NCBI GenBank assembly: GCA_003134505.1
Contig: PLBK01000016.1
Coordinates: forward strand, 21,613-77,016
Direction: 5' to 3'
Origin: Actinomycetota bacterium
Lineage (GTDB): Bacteria > Actinomycetota > Thermoleophilia > Gaiellales > Gaiellaceae
DNA length: 55,404 nucleotides
A program made the position numbers and the translations under genes. Position 1 is the stretch's first letter. Each line of letters opens with the position of its first letter. Below, one piece after another: positions 42,287 to 50,246 of this stretch. Below the pieces are notes generated by a model. That model was not told the origin of the DNA, ran no database searches, and saw only the letters and a program-made list of their open reading frames with translations.

Positions 42287-43141
42287 CCGCGGCTACTCGG
42301 CCCCGGCGAGGGCGAGACGATCTCCGACCAGGCCGAGCGGAACGTCGTCGTCAAGTGCGACCACGAGCTCGTCGACGTCACCTGGACGCGCTACGAGCCG
42401 GGCGAGCGCGGCCCCGACCCGCATGTCCACAAGCAGCACGCGGACGCGTGGTACGTGCTCGAGGGCGAGCTCACCTTCGGGCTGGGGCCTGGCGGCGAGG
42501 AGCTGCGGCAGGCGCCGGCGGGAACGTTCGTGCTCGTCCCGGCGGGAGTGATCCACACGTTCCGGAACGACGGGCCCGCGACGGCGCGCTTCCTCAACAT
42601 CCATGCGCCGAGCATGGGCTTCGCCGAGTCGCTCCGGCGCACGAGCACCGACTTCCAGTGGGACTCCTTCGGTCCGCCCGCGGACGGCGGCCGTCCCGCC
42701 GGCGACGTGGTCGTTCGCGGCCCGGGCGAGGGCGAGTCGATCCTCGGAGGCGCCGTCGTGTTCAAGGCAGAGGGCACGGACGGGGAAGGAACGTTCTCGC
42801 TCACCGAGATCATGCTCCCACCGGGCTATCCGGGCCCCGTCCTGCACCGTCACGCGCGGACGCTCGACTCCTTCTACGTGCTCGAGGGGATGCTCACGAT
42901 CAGGCTTGGAGAGGGCGACGAGGTCGAAGCCGGCCCGGGCTCGTACGGCGCCATGCCCCCGGGAACCGCCCACTCGTTCGCGAACCGTACGGACGGGCTG
43001 GTGCGGGCACTCAACCTGATGGCGCCGGGTGGCTTCGAGCAGTACCTCAAAGAGCTGGCCTCCGCGGCCCTGCCCGGCGAGCAACCGGATCCGGCGCTGA
43101 TGGCGGAAATCGCGTCTCGCTACGACTTCGTACCTGTCTGA
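42260..43141 (+). CDS. Two-domain cupin (bicupin)
   Basis: The 293-residue protein has two beta-barrel cupin domains, each with histidine-rich metal motifs (PHVHKQHADAWYVLEGEL; VLHRHARTLDSFYVLEGML). It is like quercetinase/pirin-type bicupins, but the substrate is unknown. ATG 42260 is given. GTG 42266, 8 nt after TAGGCT (42252-42257), is an alternative leaderless start. Its 5' end overlaps dnaE2 head to head. Confidence 0.85.
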   Translation: MAVELDVSHPRLLGPGEGETISDQAERNVVVKCDHELVDVTWTRYEPGERGPDPHVHKQHADAWYVLEGELTFGLGPGGEELRQAPAGTFVLVPAGVIHTFRNDGPATARFLNIHAPSMGFAESLRRTSTDFQWDSFGPPADGGRPAGDVVVRGPGEGESILGGAVVFKAEGTDGEGTFSLTEIMLPPGYPGPVLHRHARTLDSFYVLEGMLTIRLGEGDEVEAGPGSYGAMPPGTAHSFANRTDGLVRALNLMAPGGFEQYLKELASAALPGEQPDPALMAEIASRYDFVPV

Positions 43142-43149
43142 GCCGTTCA

Positions 43150-43275
43150 ATTGCAGTCGCCATCCGGCACGAGTTGCCGCGGAGCCGTGGCTTGGCCACG
43201 GTGTAGCTCGCGCCGCTTGACACGCGAGCACGAGGGGAAGGGGGCTCACGGGGGAAACCGGCCGTTTCCCCCGTG
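43150..43275 (+). repeat. Two-hairpin repeat, copy R2
   Basis: This copy matches R1 over most of its length. Hairpin 1 is GCCGTGGC-TTG-GCCACGGT; compared with R1 two of its base pairs have changed on both sides (C-G to G-C and G-C to T-A). Hairpin 2 is the same 12-bp stem as R1. It abuts the stop codon of the DUF6504-like gene on the minus strand, as R1 abuts tRNA-Pro. Confidence 0.8.
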
Positions 43276-43503
43276 TTAGGCGCGCTGCGTGAACCATCCA
43301 CCCTGATCTCCGTCGTGGTAGACGACGCAGCGCTCTCCGCCTTCGAGCACGAGGTCGAAGTAGCGACGGCTGACGGGGTCGTCCGTCCACCAGCGGTCGA
43401 CGACGCGCCACTCCTCCCGCACGAGCATCACCGGCCGCCTGTTGACGTCGCGCGGCGTCCCGTCGAAGCCGGCCTGGACGAGCGCCGGCCTCGGCTCGTT
43501 CAG
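43276..43503 (-). CDS. Small DUF6504-like protein of the SOS mutagenesis cassette
   Basis: The 75-residue protein has WRVVDRWWTDDPVSRRYFDL and a C-terminal aromatic strand (GGWFTQRA). This fits the small proteins (DUF6504) found beside imuB and dnaE2 in Actinobacteria; the assignment is from memory. No ATG, GTG or TTG fits. CTG 43503 overlaps the imuB stop as CTGA and is the likely start. Function unknown. Confidence 0.65.
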   Translation of the reverse strand: MNEPRPALVQAGFDGTPRDVNRRPVMLVREEWRVVDRWWTDDPVSRRYFDLVLEGGERCVVYHDGDQGGWFTQRA

Positions 43504-44681
43504 TCGCGCGGGACGAGCAGCGCTCGCCGCTCGGGAATCCGCGACCACGGCGCGACCTCGACGACCGTACAGACCGCACCCGCGCCCGCGCTGGCACGCG
43601 CCTGGCGCAGGCCTTCCTTCAACCGCGCGCCCGCGGACGCGCCTTCCGGGCGGACGAGCTCGAGCTGCTGACCCGTCCACTCCGCGAGCTCGACGAGCTC
43701 GAGCCCGATCGCGGTCACCGGCGCCGGCAGCTCGGCCAGCTTCGGCCCGAGGGCGACGCGCAGCCGCTCCTTCTCGGCCGTCGGCTCACGCAGCGTCAGC
43801 GACCGCCGCCACGAGCCGCCGCCGACGAGCCTCGCCGAGAGCACGACCTTCCGCACGGCGCGGTCGGCGCGATCCGGCCGTCCCAGCGTTCGCTCGACAA
43901 GCGTTCCGAGCGCGCGGCGAAGCGTGAGCTCGTTGCCGACCGCCTCGCCGAACTCGAGCCGCTCAGCGATCTCGACCGGAGGGCGGCGGGGCCTGACGCG
44001 ACGTTTGTCCCCTCCCCGCGCCAGGCTCCACGCTCGCCGACCGTCCTGTCCCAGGCGCTCCGCGACGGCGGGGCCCGGAAGCGACGCAAGCTGTCCCACG
44101 GTCTGCACTCCCAATCCTTCGAGCTCGGCGTACCGCGTCTCGTCGAGCGGCAGGAGCGAGAGCGGCAGCGGCGCGAGGAAGTCCGTCGGGCGCTCGCCTT
44201 CGACGACGAGCGCCTGTCCCGGCCGCGCGACGCTTGCGGCGGCGAGCGCGGCGAACTTCCGCTCGGCGGCTCCGGCGCGTGCGTCCCACGAGGAGCCGAG
44301 GGCGGCGAGCGCGCGCTCGAGCACGCCGGCGACGCCGCCGTAGAGACGCTCGACGCCACGCGTCTCGAAGTAGAGGCAGCCGACGCCGACAGGCTCGATG
44401 GCGAAGCCCTCGTCCTCGAGCCGGCGGACGATTCCCTCCCACGCCTGCCCGGCCTCCGCCGGATCCTGCTCGACGAGCTCGAGCGACGGGCACATGGCGA
44501 GCGCCTCGCCGAGCCGCATGCCCGGACGCACGCCGGCCGCTTCCGCAGCCGCCGTCACGGGGCCGACGAGAGGGTCGGACCCCGGGAGCGGAGCCAGCGC
44601 CGCCGCCCGGGTCGCAAGGCGTGGCCGCTCCCGGAGCGCCGCCCGCAGCTCGAATCCCGGGATGAGGATGCAGGCGACCAT
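43500..44681 (-). CDS. imuB: ImuB-like inactive Y-family polymerase
   Basis: ImuB links DnaE2 to the sliding clamp in SOS mutagenesis. The 393-residue protein has the Y-family fold, but the catalytic acids are missing: the first motif reads LIPGFELRAAL instead of an Asp-containing DMDAF-type block, and the DE pair is replaced around CLYFETRGVERLYGG. This loss is characteristic of ImuB. ATG 44681 lies 2 bp from a perfect SOS box. No imuA-type gene is adjacent. Confidence 0.88.
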   Translation of the reverse strand: MVACILIPGFELRAALRERPRLATRAAALAPLPGSDPLVGPVTAAAEAAGVRPGMRLGEALAMCPSLELVEQDPAEAGQAWEGIVRRLEDEGFAIEPVGVGCLYFETRGVERLYGGVAGVLERALAALGSSWDARAGAAERKFAALAAASVARPGQALVVEGERPTDFLAPLPLSLLPLDETRYAELEGLGVQTVGQLASLPGPAVAERLGQDGRRAWSLARGGDKRRVRPRRPPVEIAERLEFGEAVGNELTLRRALGTLVERTLGRPDRADRAVRKVVLSARLVGGGSWRRSLTLREPTAEKERLRVALGPKLAELPAPVTAIGLELVELAEWTGQQLELVRPEGASAGARLKEGLRQARASAGAGAVCTVVEVAPWSRIPERRALLVPRD

Positions 44682-44683
44682 GG

Positions 44684-44721
44684 GAACGTATGTTCTACAC
44701 GAACAGACGTTCTCCTGTCAA
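44684..44721 (-). promoter_or_regulatory. LexA-type promoter of imuB with two SOS boxes
   Basis: Two perfect GAAC-N4-GTTC sites (44684-44695 and 44701-44712) match the actinobacterial SOS box. On the minus strand TTGACA (44721-44716) is 18 nt from TAGAAC (44697-44692). One box covers the spacer and the other the -10 and start, so LexA would block polymerase directly. The leader would be only a few nt. Confidence 0.85.
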
Positions 44722-44734
44722 CCCTCGATACGGC

Positions 44735-45634
44735 TCAGCGATCCATGATCTCAACCGAGTCGCTGTCCGCGAGCTCGTGCGACCGCCCCACCCGCTGGCC
44801 CGGGAAGCGCGCCGAGGAGCCCCAGACGCGCGCGCCGGTGCAGCGCTCGCCGAGCGAGTGGTGGATCGAGTGCGCCACGTCCTCGACGGTCACGGGTGGG
44901 CGCAGCGCAACCGGCTCGCCGCCGTCCCGCAGGAAGACACGGGCGAGCCCGGTCAGGCGCCAGACGGCTCTGCGGAACGCGTCGAGGCTCGCGTCGTCGA
45001 GCACGGAGACCGGCACGACCTCGAGCTCCGGATGGGCCGGCGGCGGCGCCTCGTCGGCCTTCGTCGCCGCGAGGATCGACGGCAGCTCGATGCCTGCGGC
45101 CGCCACCTCGGAACGCACGGTCTCGAGCTCGTCGAGCGGGGAGCCGGCCGGATGGCAGTAGACGATCGCGTCCGCGCCGCGCAGGACGCCGAGCAGCGCC
45201 CGACCGCCGCCGCGGTCCTCGTGCGCTCCCCCGATCAGCCCGGGGATCTCGACGAGCTGTACCAGGACGCCCTCGACCCGCGTCAGCGCGGGCACCGGCC
45301 GCGTCGTCGTGAAGGCGTAGTCGCCCGTCTTGATCTGGATCGAGGACAGCGCCTGCAACAGCGACGACTTGCCGGCGTTCGGCGGACCGACGAGCGCGAT
45401 CTGCGCCGCGCCCTCCCGGCGGACGGCGATCGAGTCGCGGTTCAAGACGCGGCCGCGGGCGCGCGTCTCGACGATCTGCGAGTTGACCCACTTGCGGATG
45501 TCCGCATACGGGCCGTTCTTGTAGTTCGGCAGCCCGGCGAGGATCGCGCGCAGCTCGCGCGTGCGCTCCGATCCTTCCTTGCCGACCAGCCGCCGCTTGA
45601 TCAGCTGCATCTGGGTTCGATGGGGCATGGGCAC
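44735..45634 (-). CDS. DRG/Obg-like GTPase with C-terminal TGS domain
   Basis: The 299-residue protein resembles archaeal and eukaryotic DRG GTPases: the preceding RREGAAQIALV strand, G1 GPPNAGKSS (83-91), TTTRPVP (G2), G3 EIPGL (129-133, Glu for the usual Asp), GADAIVYC, G4 ATKAD (190-194) and a TGS domain (about 230-299). DRG proteins bind ribosomes and help translation; that role here is inferred. GTG 45634 follows GGAAGGAGT. Confidence 0.85.
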   Translation of the reverse strand: MPMPHRTQMQLIKRRLVGKEGSERTRELRAILAGLPNYKNGPYADIRKWVNSQIVETRARGRVLNRDSIAVRREGAAQIALVGPPNAGKSSLLQALSSIQIKTGDYAFTTTRPVPALTRVEGVLVQLVEIPGLIGGAHEDRGGGRALLGVLRGADAIVYCHPAGSPLDELETVRSEVAAAGIELPSILAATKADEAPPPAHPELEVVPVSVLDDASLDAFRRAVWRLTGLARVFLRDGGEPVALRPPVTVEDVAHSIHHSLGERCTGARVWGSSARFPGQRVGRSHELADSDSVEIMDR

Positions 45635-45718
45635 TGCGGCACTCCTTCCGATCAAGGCGGGAAGGGGCCGCGAGCCCAGGCCGCGAGCAAGCGCGGCCGC
45701 GAGTTCGCGTCCTCGATC

Positions 45719-45755
45719 CCGCCGCTTCCCTCGACGCTTAGGTGGGAAGCGGCGG
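45719..45755. terminator. 12-bp perfect inverted repeat, possible terminator
   Basis: CCGCCGCTTCCC (45719-45730) and GGGAAGCGGCGG (45744-45755) flank a 13-nt loop, about 65 nt past the end of the minus-strand gene at 45822. No T-run follows. Nothing else is visible between 45635 and 45821. Confidence 0.45.
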
Positions 45756-45821
45756 ACTAGCCGTTCTGGCCGAAGATCCTCGCGAGCCAGCGATCCATCG
45801 CCGGGCGAGGGTAGCAGGCGG

Positions 45822-46661
45822 CTAGGACCGGGCGATGCGGCCGAGAACGGAGCGCCAGCGACTCTCCGTCGCGCGTCCGTCGAGCTGGACCAGGACGTAG
45901 GAACCGTGGTAGCGCAGGATCGCCTCCCCGTCGTCCGTCAGGCGCGCGTCCACGCCGGGACCCCCGACCCGCCGGCGGCTCCTGGCGAAGAAGCCGGCGT
46001 ACGCCACGCCGTTGCCGCTCTCCGCCGAAGCGGCGTTGAGCAGAACCTGGTTGTCGCCGGAGGGCTTGGAGCTGTAGATGATCACGCCCAGCTCGCCGGA
46101 ATCCGCGTTGGCGGTGCGCGTGCGACTGAGCAACACGTCCCACAGCGCACGACCGTCGAGCCGTGGGCCGGGCGACGGTACTGCAAAGCGGACGGCACGT
46201 CGGAGCGCGGCGAGGTTCGTACCGAAGTCTCGCGAGAAGGTGTACTCGTAGGGGTCGGGCTTCGGCACCGTCATCAGCGCCGGCCGGGCCACCGTCTCGC
46301 CCGCAGCCAGAGCGGCGCTCGTCCGCACCGCAGTGACGCCGAACCGCGCGTCGATGATGTTCCACGCACGGCGGAGGCGGGAGTAGACCGTGACGTCGCT
46401 GAGTCGCCCGTCCACCGCGTCGAAGATCGTGCGCCCCCGCAGAAGCGAGACGTCGCCGCCGCCGCCGCGCAGGCGAAACGCGAGCTCGCCGTCGCCTGCG
46501 TCACGCCAGACGTCCACGACGAGCGGCAGCCCGCCGGGGCCTGGATGCTCGAGCCGCACCGACGCGTGCCGCACGCTCGGCGAGGAAGCGCCCCACCCGG
46601 CAGCAACGAAAGCCATCGCCGCCGCGAGGACGACCCCGACAGCCACCTGCTTCGCCCGCAC
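45822..46661 (-). CDS. Exported protein, unknown function
   Basis: The 279-residue protein begins with a signal or anchor sequence (KQVAVGVVLAAAMAFVAAGWG). The rest is a mixed alpha/beta domain with segments such as SVRLEHPGPGGLPLVVDVWRD and LRYHGSYVLVQLDG. I recognise no family. GTG 46661 starts 2 bp after the cupin stop, so the two genes are likely co-transcribed. Confidence 0.75.
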   Translation of the reverse strand: MRAKQVAVGVVLAAAMAFVAAGWGASSPSVRHASVRLEHPGPGGLPLVVDVWRDAGDGELAFRLRGGGGDVSLLRGRTIFDAVDGRLSDVTVYSRLRRAWNIIDARFGVTAVRTSAALAAGETVARPALMTVPKPDPYEYTFSRDFGTNLAALRRAVRFAVPSPGPRLDGRALWDVLLSRTRTANADSGELGVIIYSSKPSGDNQVLLNAASAESGNGVAYAGFFARSRRRVGGPGVDARLTDDGEAILRYHGSYVLVQLDGRATESRWRSVLGRIARS

Positions 46662-46663
46662 CT

Positions 46664-47026
46664 TCAGATCCGCTCGAGCTCGTCGACCGTCCGCTCGCTC
46701 CGGACGTTGCCGGTATTCAGCGTCGTCTTCGGCTCGATCAGCACCACCTGGCAGTCGCCCTCGGCCAGCGGGCAGTGCTCGACGCCGCGCGGGACGACGA
46801 TCAGCTCGCCGGGCTCGAGAACGACGTCGCCGTCCCGGAACTGCATCCGCATCCGCCCCGCCACGACGAGGAAGAGCTCGTCCTCGTCGTCGTGGTGGTG
46901 CCAGACGAACTCGCCCTCGAACTTGACCACCTTCACGTAGCTGTCGTTCAGCTCGGCGACGATCTTCGGGCTCCACGGCTCCTGGAAGGCCGCCAGCTTC
47001 TCGGCCAGGTTCACCTTGCCGACCAT
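46664..47026 (-). CDS. Single-domain cupin
   Basis: This 120-residue cupin barrel has the metal motif WHHHDDEDELFLVVAGRM and the second motif VVPRGVEHCPLA. Many such proteins are mannose-isomerase-like or unknown. It starts at ATG 47026 and belongs with the exported protein gene downstream. Confidence 0.88.
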   Translation of the reverse strand: MVGKVNLAEKLAAFQEPWSPKIVAELNDSYVKVVKFEGEFVWHHHDDEDELFLVVAGRMRMQFRDGDVVLEPGELIVVPRGVEHCPLAEGDCQVVLIEPKTTLNTGNVRSERTVDELERI

Positions 47027-47035
47027 GCCGACACG

Positions 47036-47129
47036 CTACCGCTCGGGGGCGTAGCGGAGGAACCGCGAGGTCTCGACGAAGCGTCTCGGCCGTCATCGCC
47101 TGCATGCGGCGGAGCGTGTCGACGTCCAC
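47036..47129 (-). pseudogene. Short, possibly frameshifted reading frame after ggt
   Basis: GTG 47129 follows the GGT stop directly and begins VDVDTLRRMQAMTAE. In another frame the DNA then reads RFVETSRFLRYAPER and stops at 47036. The two halves together look like one small helical protein broken by an indel. This could be a sequencing error, a relic, or chance. Confidence 0.25.
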
Positions 47130-48563
47130 CTAGATACCTGCCGCGTACCCGTCCTTCCGCGGGTCCGAGCCCCCTACCAGGGCGTCACCCTGCACGAGGA
47201 TCGCCTGGCCGCCGCCGAAGCCATACGTGTTCGTGTCGCGAACCGTGCGGTATCCGAGCCGCTCGAGCTCGACGTCGCGCTCCCACAGGCCCTCCTCCAG
47301 CCGCACCAGGTCGCCGTCGACGCGGAAGCGCGGCCGGTCGAGAGCGGCCTGCGGGTCGAGGCCGTCGTCCACCAGCGCCGAAACGAGCTGCATGTGTGCC
47401 TGCGCCTGGATGAAGCCGCCCATCACGCCGAACGGCCCGAGCAGCGAGCCGTCCCGGAAGAGCATGCCCGGGATGATCGTGTGGTAGGGGCGGCGCCCCG
47501 GCTCGACGGCACCGGAGACCGCGAAGCAGGCGCCGCGGTTCTGCAGCACGACGCCGGTCCCGGGCGCGACGACACGTGAGCCGAAGCCCTCGAACAGGCT
47601 CTGGATGAACGAGACCGCCATCCGGTCGCCGTCGACGGCGCAGAGGTAGACGGTGCCACCGGCCGGCTCGGTCACCGCCGCCTCCTCCCCACGCCGGCGC
47701 CGGTCGAGGTAGGCAGGCTCGATCAGCTCGGAGACGTCCGCGCCGTCGCGCACGCGGGCGAGACCGTCCTCGAGCGCGAGCCTCGCGCAGCGCACGCGGC
47801 TGGCCAGGCTCGGCGACGAGCGCTCGAGCAGGCCCAGCGCCTCGAGCGCGACGACGCCCTGCGTCGGCGGCGGCAGTTCGGCGACCTCCGTGCCGCGATA
47901 GGTCAGGCGGAGCGGCTCCACCCAGCGCGGCTCGAACCCGGCGAGATCGTTCTCTTCGAGCCAGCTCGAAGCGGCGATCGCCGTCGCGACCGGGCCACGG
48001 TAGAAGCCCGTCGAGCCCTCGTCGGCGATCCGGCGCAACGTGCCGCCGAGCTCGGCGAAGCGCACCAGCTCGCCCACCCGCGGCGCCCGGCCCAGCTCGT
48101 CCGGGCCGCCGTGGAGCTGCCACCACTGCGACGCCCGCGGCGCGATCGCGAAGCCCTGCTCGGCGAGGTCGATCGCATCAGCGAGGCAGGCGTCGAGCCC
48201 GAGCCGGCCGTGCCGCTCGGCGAGCGCGGCCCAGCCCGCCACCGCGCCCGGAACCGTGACCGACCTCGGGCCGCGCTCCTCGACGGGCTCGAGCGGGTGG
48301 GCCGATCGCGGAGCCGGGCCGGCGGAGTCGAGCCCCTCGAGCCGGCCGTCCCGCCAGACGAGCGCGAAGCAGTCGCCGCCGATCCCGGTCGACATCGGCT
48401 CGGTCACGCAGAGGACGGCTGCGGCAGCCAGCGCCGCGTCGGCCGCGTTGCCGCCCAGCTCGAGCATCCGCAAGCCGGCGCGCGTCGCCAGCGGCTGGCT
48501 CGTCGCCACCATCCCGCCGGCCGCCACGGCGGGCGGACGGCCGAACGCGAACCGGTACGCCAT
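47130..48563 (-). CDS. Gamma-glutamyltranspeptidase-like Ntn hydrolase
   Basis: GGT-family enzymes cleave gamma-glutamyl bonds after self-cleavage before a Thr. The 477-residue protein has VATSQPLATRAG, GGNAADAALAAAAVL, GIGGDCFALV, the predicted nucleophile T304 in EPAGGTVYLCAVD, GFGSRVVAPGTGVVLQNRGACF and GGFIQAQAH. No signal peptide is present and it is shorter than secreted GGT, so it may be a cytoplasmic acylase-like member. ATG 48563 overlaps the comB stop by 1 bp (TAATG). Confidence 0.87.
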   Translation of the reverse strand: MAYRFAFGRPPAVAAGGMVATSQPLATRAGLRMLELGGNAADAALAAAAVLCVTEPMSTGIGGDCFALVWRDGRLEGLDSAGPAPRSAHPLEPVEERGPRSVTVPGAVAGWAALAERHGRLGLDACLADAIDLAEQGFAIAPRASQWWQLHGGPDELGRAPRVGELVRFAELGGTLRRIADEGSTGFYRGPVATAIAASSWLEENDLAGFEPRWVEPLRLTYRGTEVAELPPPTQGVVALEALGLLERSSPSLASRVRCARLALEDGLARVRDGADVSELIEPAYLDRRRRGEEAAVTEPAGGTVYLCAVDGDRMAVSFIQSLFEGFGSRVVAPGTGVVLQNRGACFAVSGAVEPGRRPYHTIIPGMLFRDGSLLGPFGVMGGFIQAQAHMQLVSALVDDGLDPQAALDRPRFRVDGDLVRLEEGLWERDVELERLGYRTVRDTNTYGFGGGQAILVQGDALVGGSDPRKDGYAAGI

Positions 48564-49261
48564 TAGATGAGCGCCACCTCGGCCACGGAGCCGAGCATCC
48601 GCGTGAACCGTGGGACGACGGAGAGCACGCTCTCCCGCGCGCAGTAGGCGATGTCGTCGGCGAGGCCGCTCGCCTGCAGGTTGCGCGCGCTCTGCGAGGC
48701 GGACAGCCCCTCCACGGCACTTGCAAAGCTGCCGGCAAGCCGGATCGCCGCCGCCGCCGAGTCGGCGGGCTCGCCGCCCAGCTCGAGGGCGATCCGACCG
48801 GCGCAGTAGGCGTCGTCCATCGCCAGCTCGCCCTTCACGCCCGCGCACAGGACGGCCACGTCCGGGACGCCCTGCTCCCTGGCCGCCGCGGCCACGGCCG
48901 CGAGGTTGAGCAGCGAGCCGACCAGCACGAGCTCGCACCGCTCCGCGGCGGCGAGCAGCAGCCTCGTGCCGTTCGTCGTCGTGAGCACGAGCGTCTCGGC
49001 GGCCGGTTCCACGAACTCGCGTGGCGAGTTTCCGAAGTCGAAGCCGGGAATGCGAACCGTCTTGCGCTCGCCGCCGAGCACGGCGCCGCCCTCGCTGTCC
49101 GCGACCGCACGCGCCTCTTCGACCTCGGCGCAGCAGAGCACGCGCCGGTAGCCGGCGGCGAGCGCCTGCGTGATCGTCGAGGTGGCCCGGAGGACGTCCA
49201 CGACGATCCCGACCGGGGCCGACACTTCCTCTGCCGGGGTGAACGCGACGTGGACCCGCAC
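48563..49261 (-). CDS. ComB-family 2-phosphosulfolactate phosphatase-like protein
   Basis: The 232-residue protein matches ComB: VGIVVDVLRATSTITQAL, GFDFGNSPREF, TTTNGTRLL and the KGELAMDDAYCAGRI block. In methanogens ComB acts in coenzyme M synthesis. In bacteria its role is often unclear and no partner gene is seen here. GTG 49261 is only 18 bp from the divergent rhomboid start. Confidence 0.82.
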   Translation of the reverse strand: MRVHVAFTPAEEVSAPVGIVVDVLRATSTITQALAAGYRRVLCCAEVEEARAVADSEGGAVLGGERKTVRIPGFDFGNSPREFVEPAAETLVLTTTNGTRLLLAAAERCELVLVGSLLNLAAVAAAAREQGVPDVAVLCAGVKGELAMDDAYCAGRIALELGGEPADSAAAAIRLAGSFASAVEGLSASQSARNLQASGLADDIAYCARESVLSVVPRFTRMLGSVAEVALI

Positions 49262-49267
49262 GGCGAG

Positions 49268-49274
49268 TACGCTA
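49268..49274. promoter_or_regulatory. Symmetric TACGCTA between comB and the rhomboid gene
   Basis: TACGCT is 6 nt before ATG 49280 on the plus strand, and TAGCGT is 7 nt before GTG 49261 on the minus strand. The whole 18-bp gap is this element plus flanks, which fits two leaderless transcripts from one symmetric -10. Confidence 0.45.
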
Positions 49275-49279
49275 ACTCC

Positions 49280-50221
49280 ATGGCCGAGCCGAAGTACTGC
49301 TACCGCCATCCCGACCGCGAGACCGGCCTCTCCTGCTCGGACTGCGGCCGCCCGATCTGCGTCGACTGCATGACCGTCGCGCCCGTGGGAATCCGCTGCC
49401 CCGAGCATGCGGGCGCACGGCCGCGGGTAGTTGCGGCAGCGTCACGGCCGACGTCGATCGCGGGCAAGCGCGTGCGCCGCACGGCGGCCCGCCACGGCTA
49501 CGTGATCCCGGAGCTCAACGTGACGCGCATCCTCGTGGCCCTCAACGTGTTCGTGTACCTCGCAGAGCTCGCAGGTGGCTCGGGAATCAACAGCGACTCG
49601 GGCTGGATCTTCAGCCACGGTGCTCTCGTTCGCGACGGCGTCTACGCGAACCAGTCGGTCTACCCCGGCATTCACCCTGGCTTCGCCGTCGCAGGGCTCG
49701 CGCACGGCGAGTGGTGGCGTCTCATCACCGCCGCGTTCCTCCACTACGGGCCGATCCACATCGGAATGAACATGCTGGCGCTCTGGTGGCTCGGATCTCC
49801 CGTCGAGGCGGCGCTCGGTCGCTGGCGGTTCCTCCTCCTCTACTTCGTCGCCGGCTTCGCGGGATCGACCGGAGCGCTGATTCTCAGCCCCAACGACGTC
49901 ACCGTGGGCGCGTCGGGCGCGATCTTCGGCATCCTCGGCGCCTTCTTCGTCCTCGAATACCACGCGACCGGGCGGCTGATGGGGCAGGCGATGACGCTGA
50001 TCGTGATCAACATCGCGTTCAGCTTCGCGGTGCCGAACATCTCGATCGGGGGGCACCTCGGCGGCCTCGCGGCAGGCGTCCTCGGTACGGTCGCGTTCAC
50101 CTCGTTCCGCCAGTGGTATCCGGCGGTGGGCCGGGCCGCGATCATGCGCGGCGCCGTGGTCGTGGTGGTCGGCATCGTCGCCGTGGCGATCGCCTATTAC
50201 CGCGTCAAGCACCTGTCCTAG
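49280..50221 (+). CDS. Rhomboid intramembrane protease with N-terminal zinc-finger domain
   Basis: The 313-residue protein starts with a B-box-like Cys/His cluster (CYRHPDRETGLSCSDCGRPI, CVDC, CPEH within 1-45). A six-helix rhomboid domain follows with N164 (HIGMN), the catalytic serine S212 (VGASGAIFG) and H259 (GGHLGG). It cleaves membrane proteins within the bilayer; substrates are unknown. Confidence 0.93.
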   Translation: MAEPKYCYRHPDRETGLSCSDCGRPICVDCMTVAPVGIRCPEHAGARPRVVAAASRPTSIAGKRVRRTAARHGYVIPELNVTRILVALNVFVYLAELAGGSGINSDSGWIFSHGALVRDGVYANQSVYPGIHPGFAVAGLAHGEWWRLITAAFLHYGPIHIGMNMLALWWLGSPVEAALGRWRFLLLYFVAGFAGSTGALILSPNDVTVGASGAIFGILGAFFVLEYHATGRLMGQAMTLIVINIAFSFAVPNISIGGHLGGLAAGVLGTVAFTSFRQWYPAVGRAAIMRGAVVVVVGIVAVAIAYYRVKHLS

Positions 50222-50234
50222 CCGAGGCCCTCGC

Positions 50235-50240
50235 TACCCT
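50235..50240 (+). promoter_or_regulatory. Candidate -10 of the SGNH hydrolase gene
   Basis: TACCCT lies 6 nt before ATG 50247 with no Shine-Dalgarno, fitting a leaderless mRNA. Confidence 0.35.
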
Positions 50241-50246
50241 TGTGAC

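Noticed and set aside
45757-45800. 13-codon minus-strand frame near the hairpin at 45719
   Set aside because: No ribosome binding site and too short to judge.
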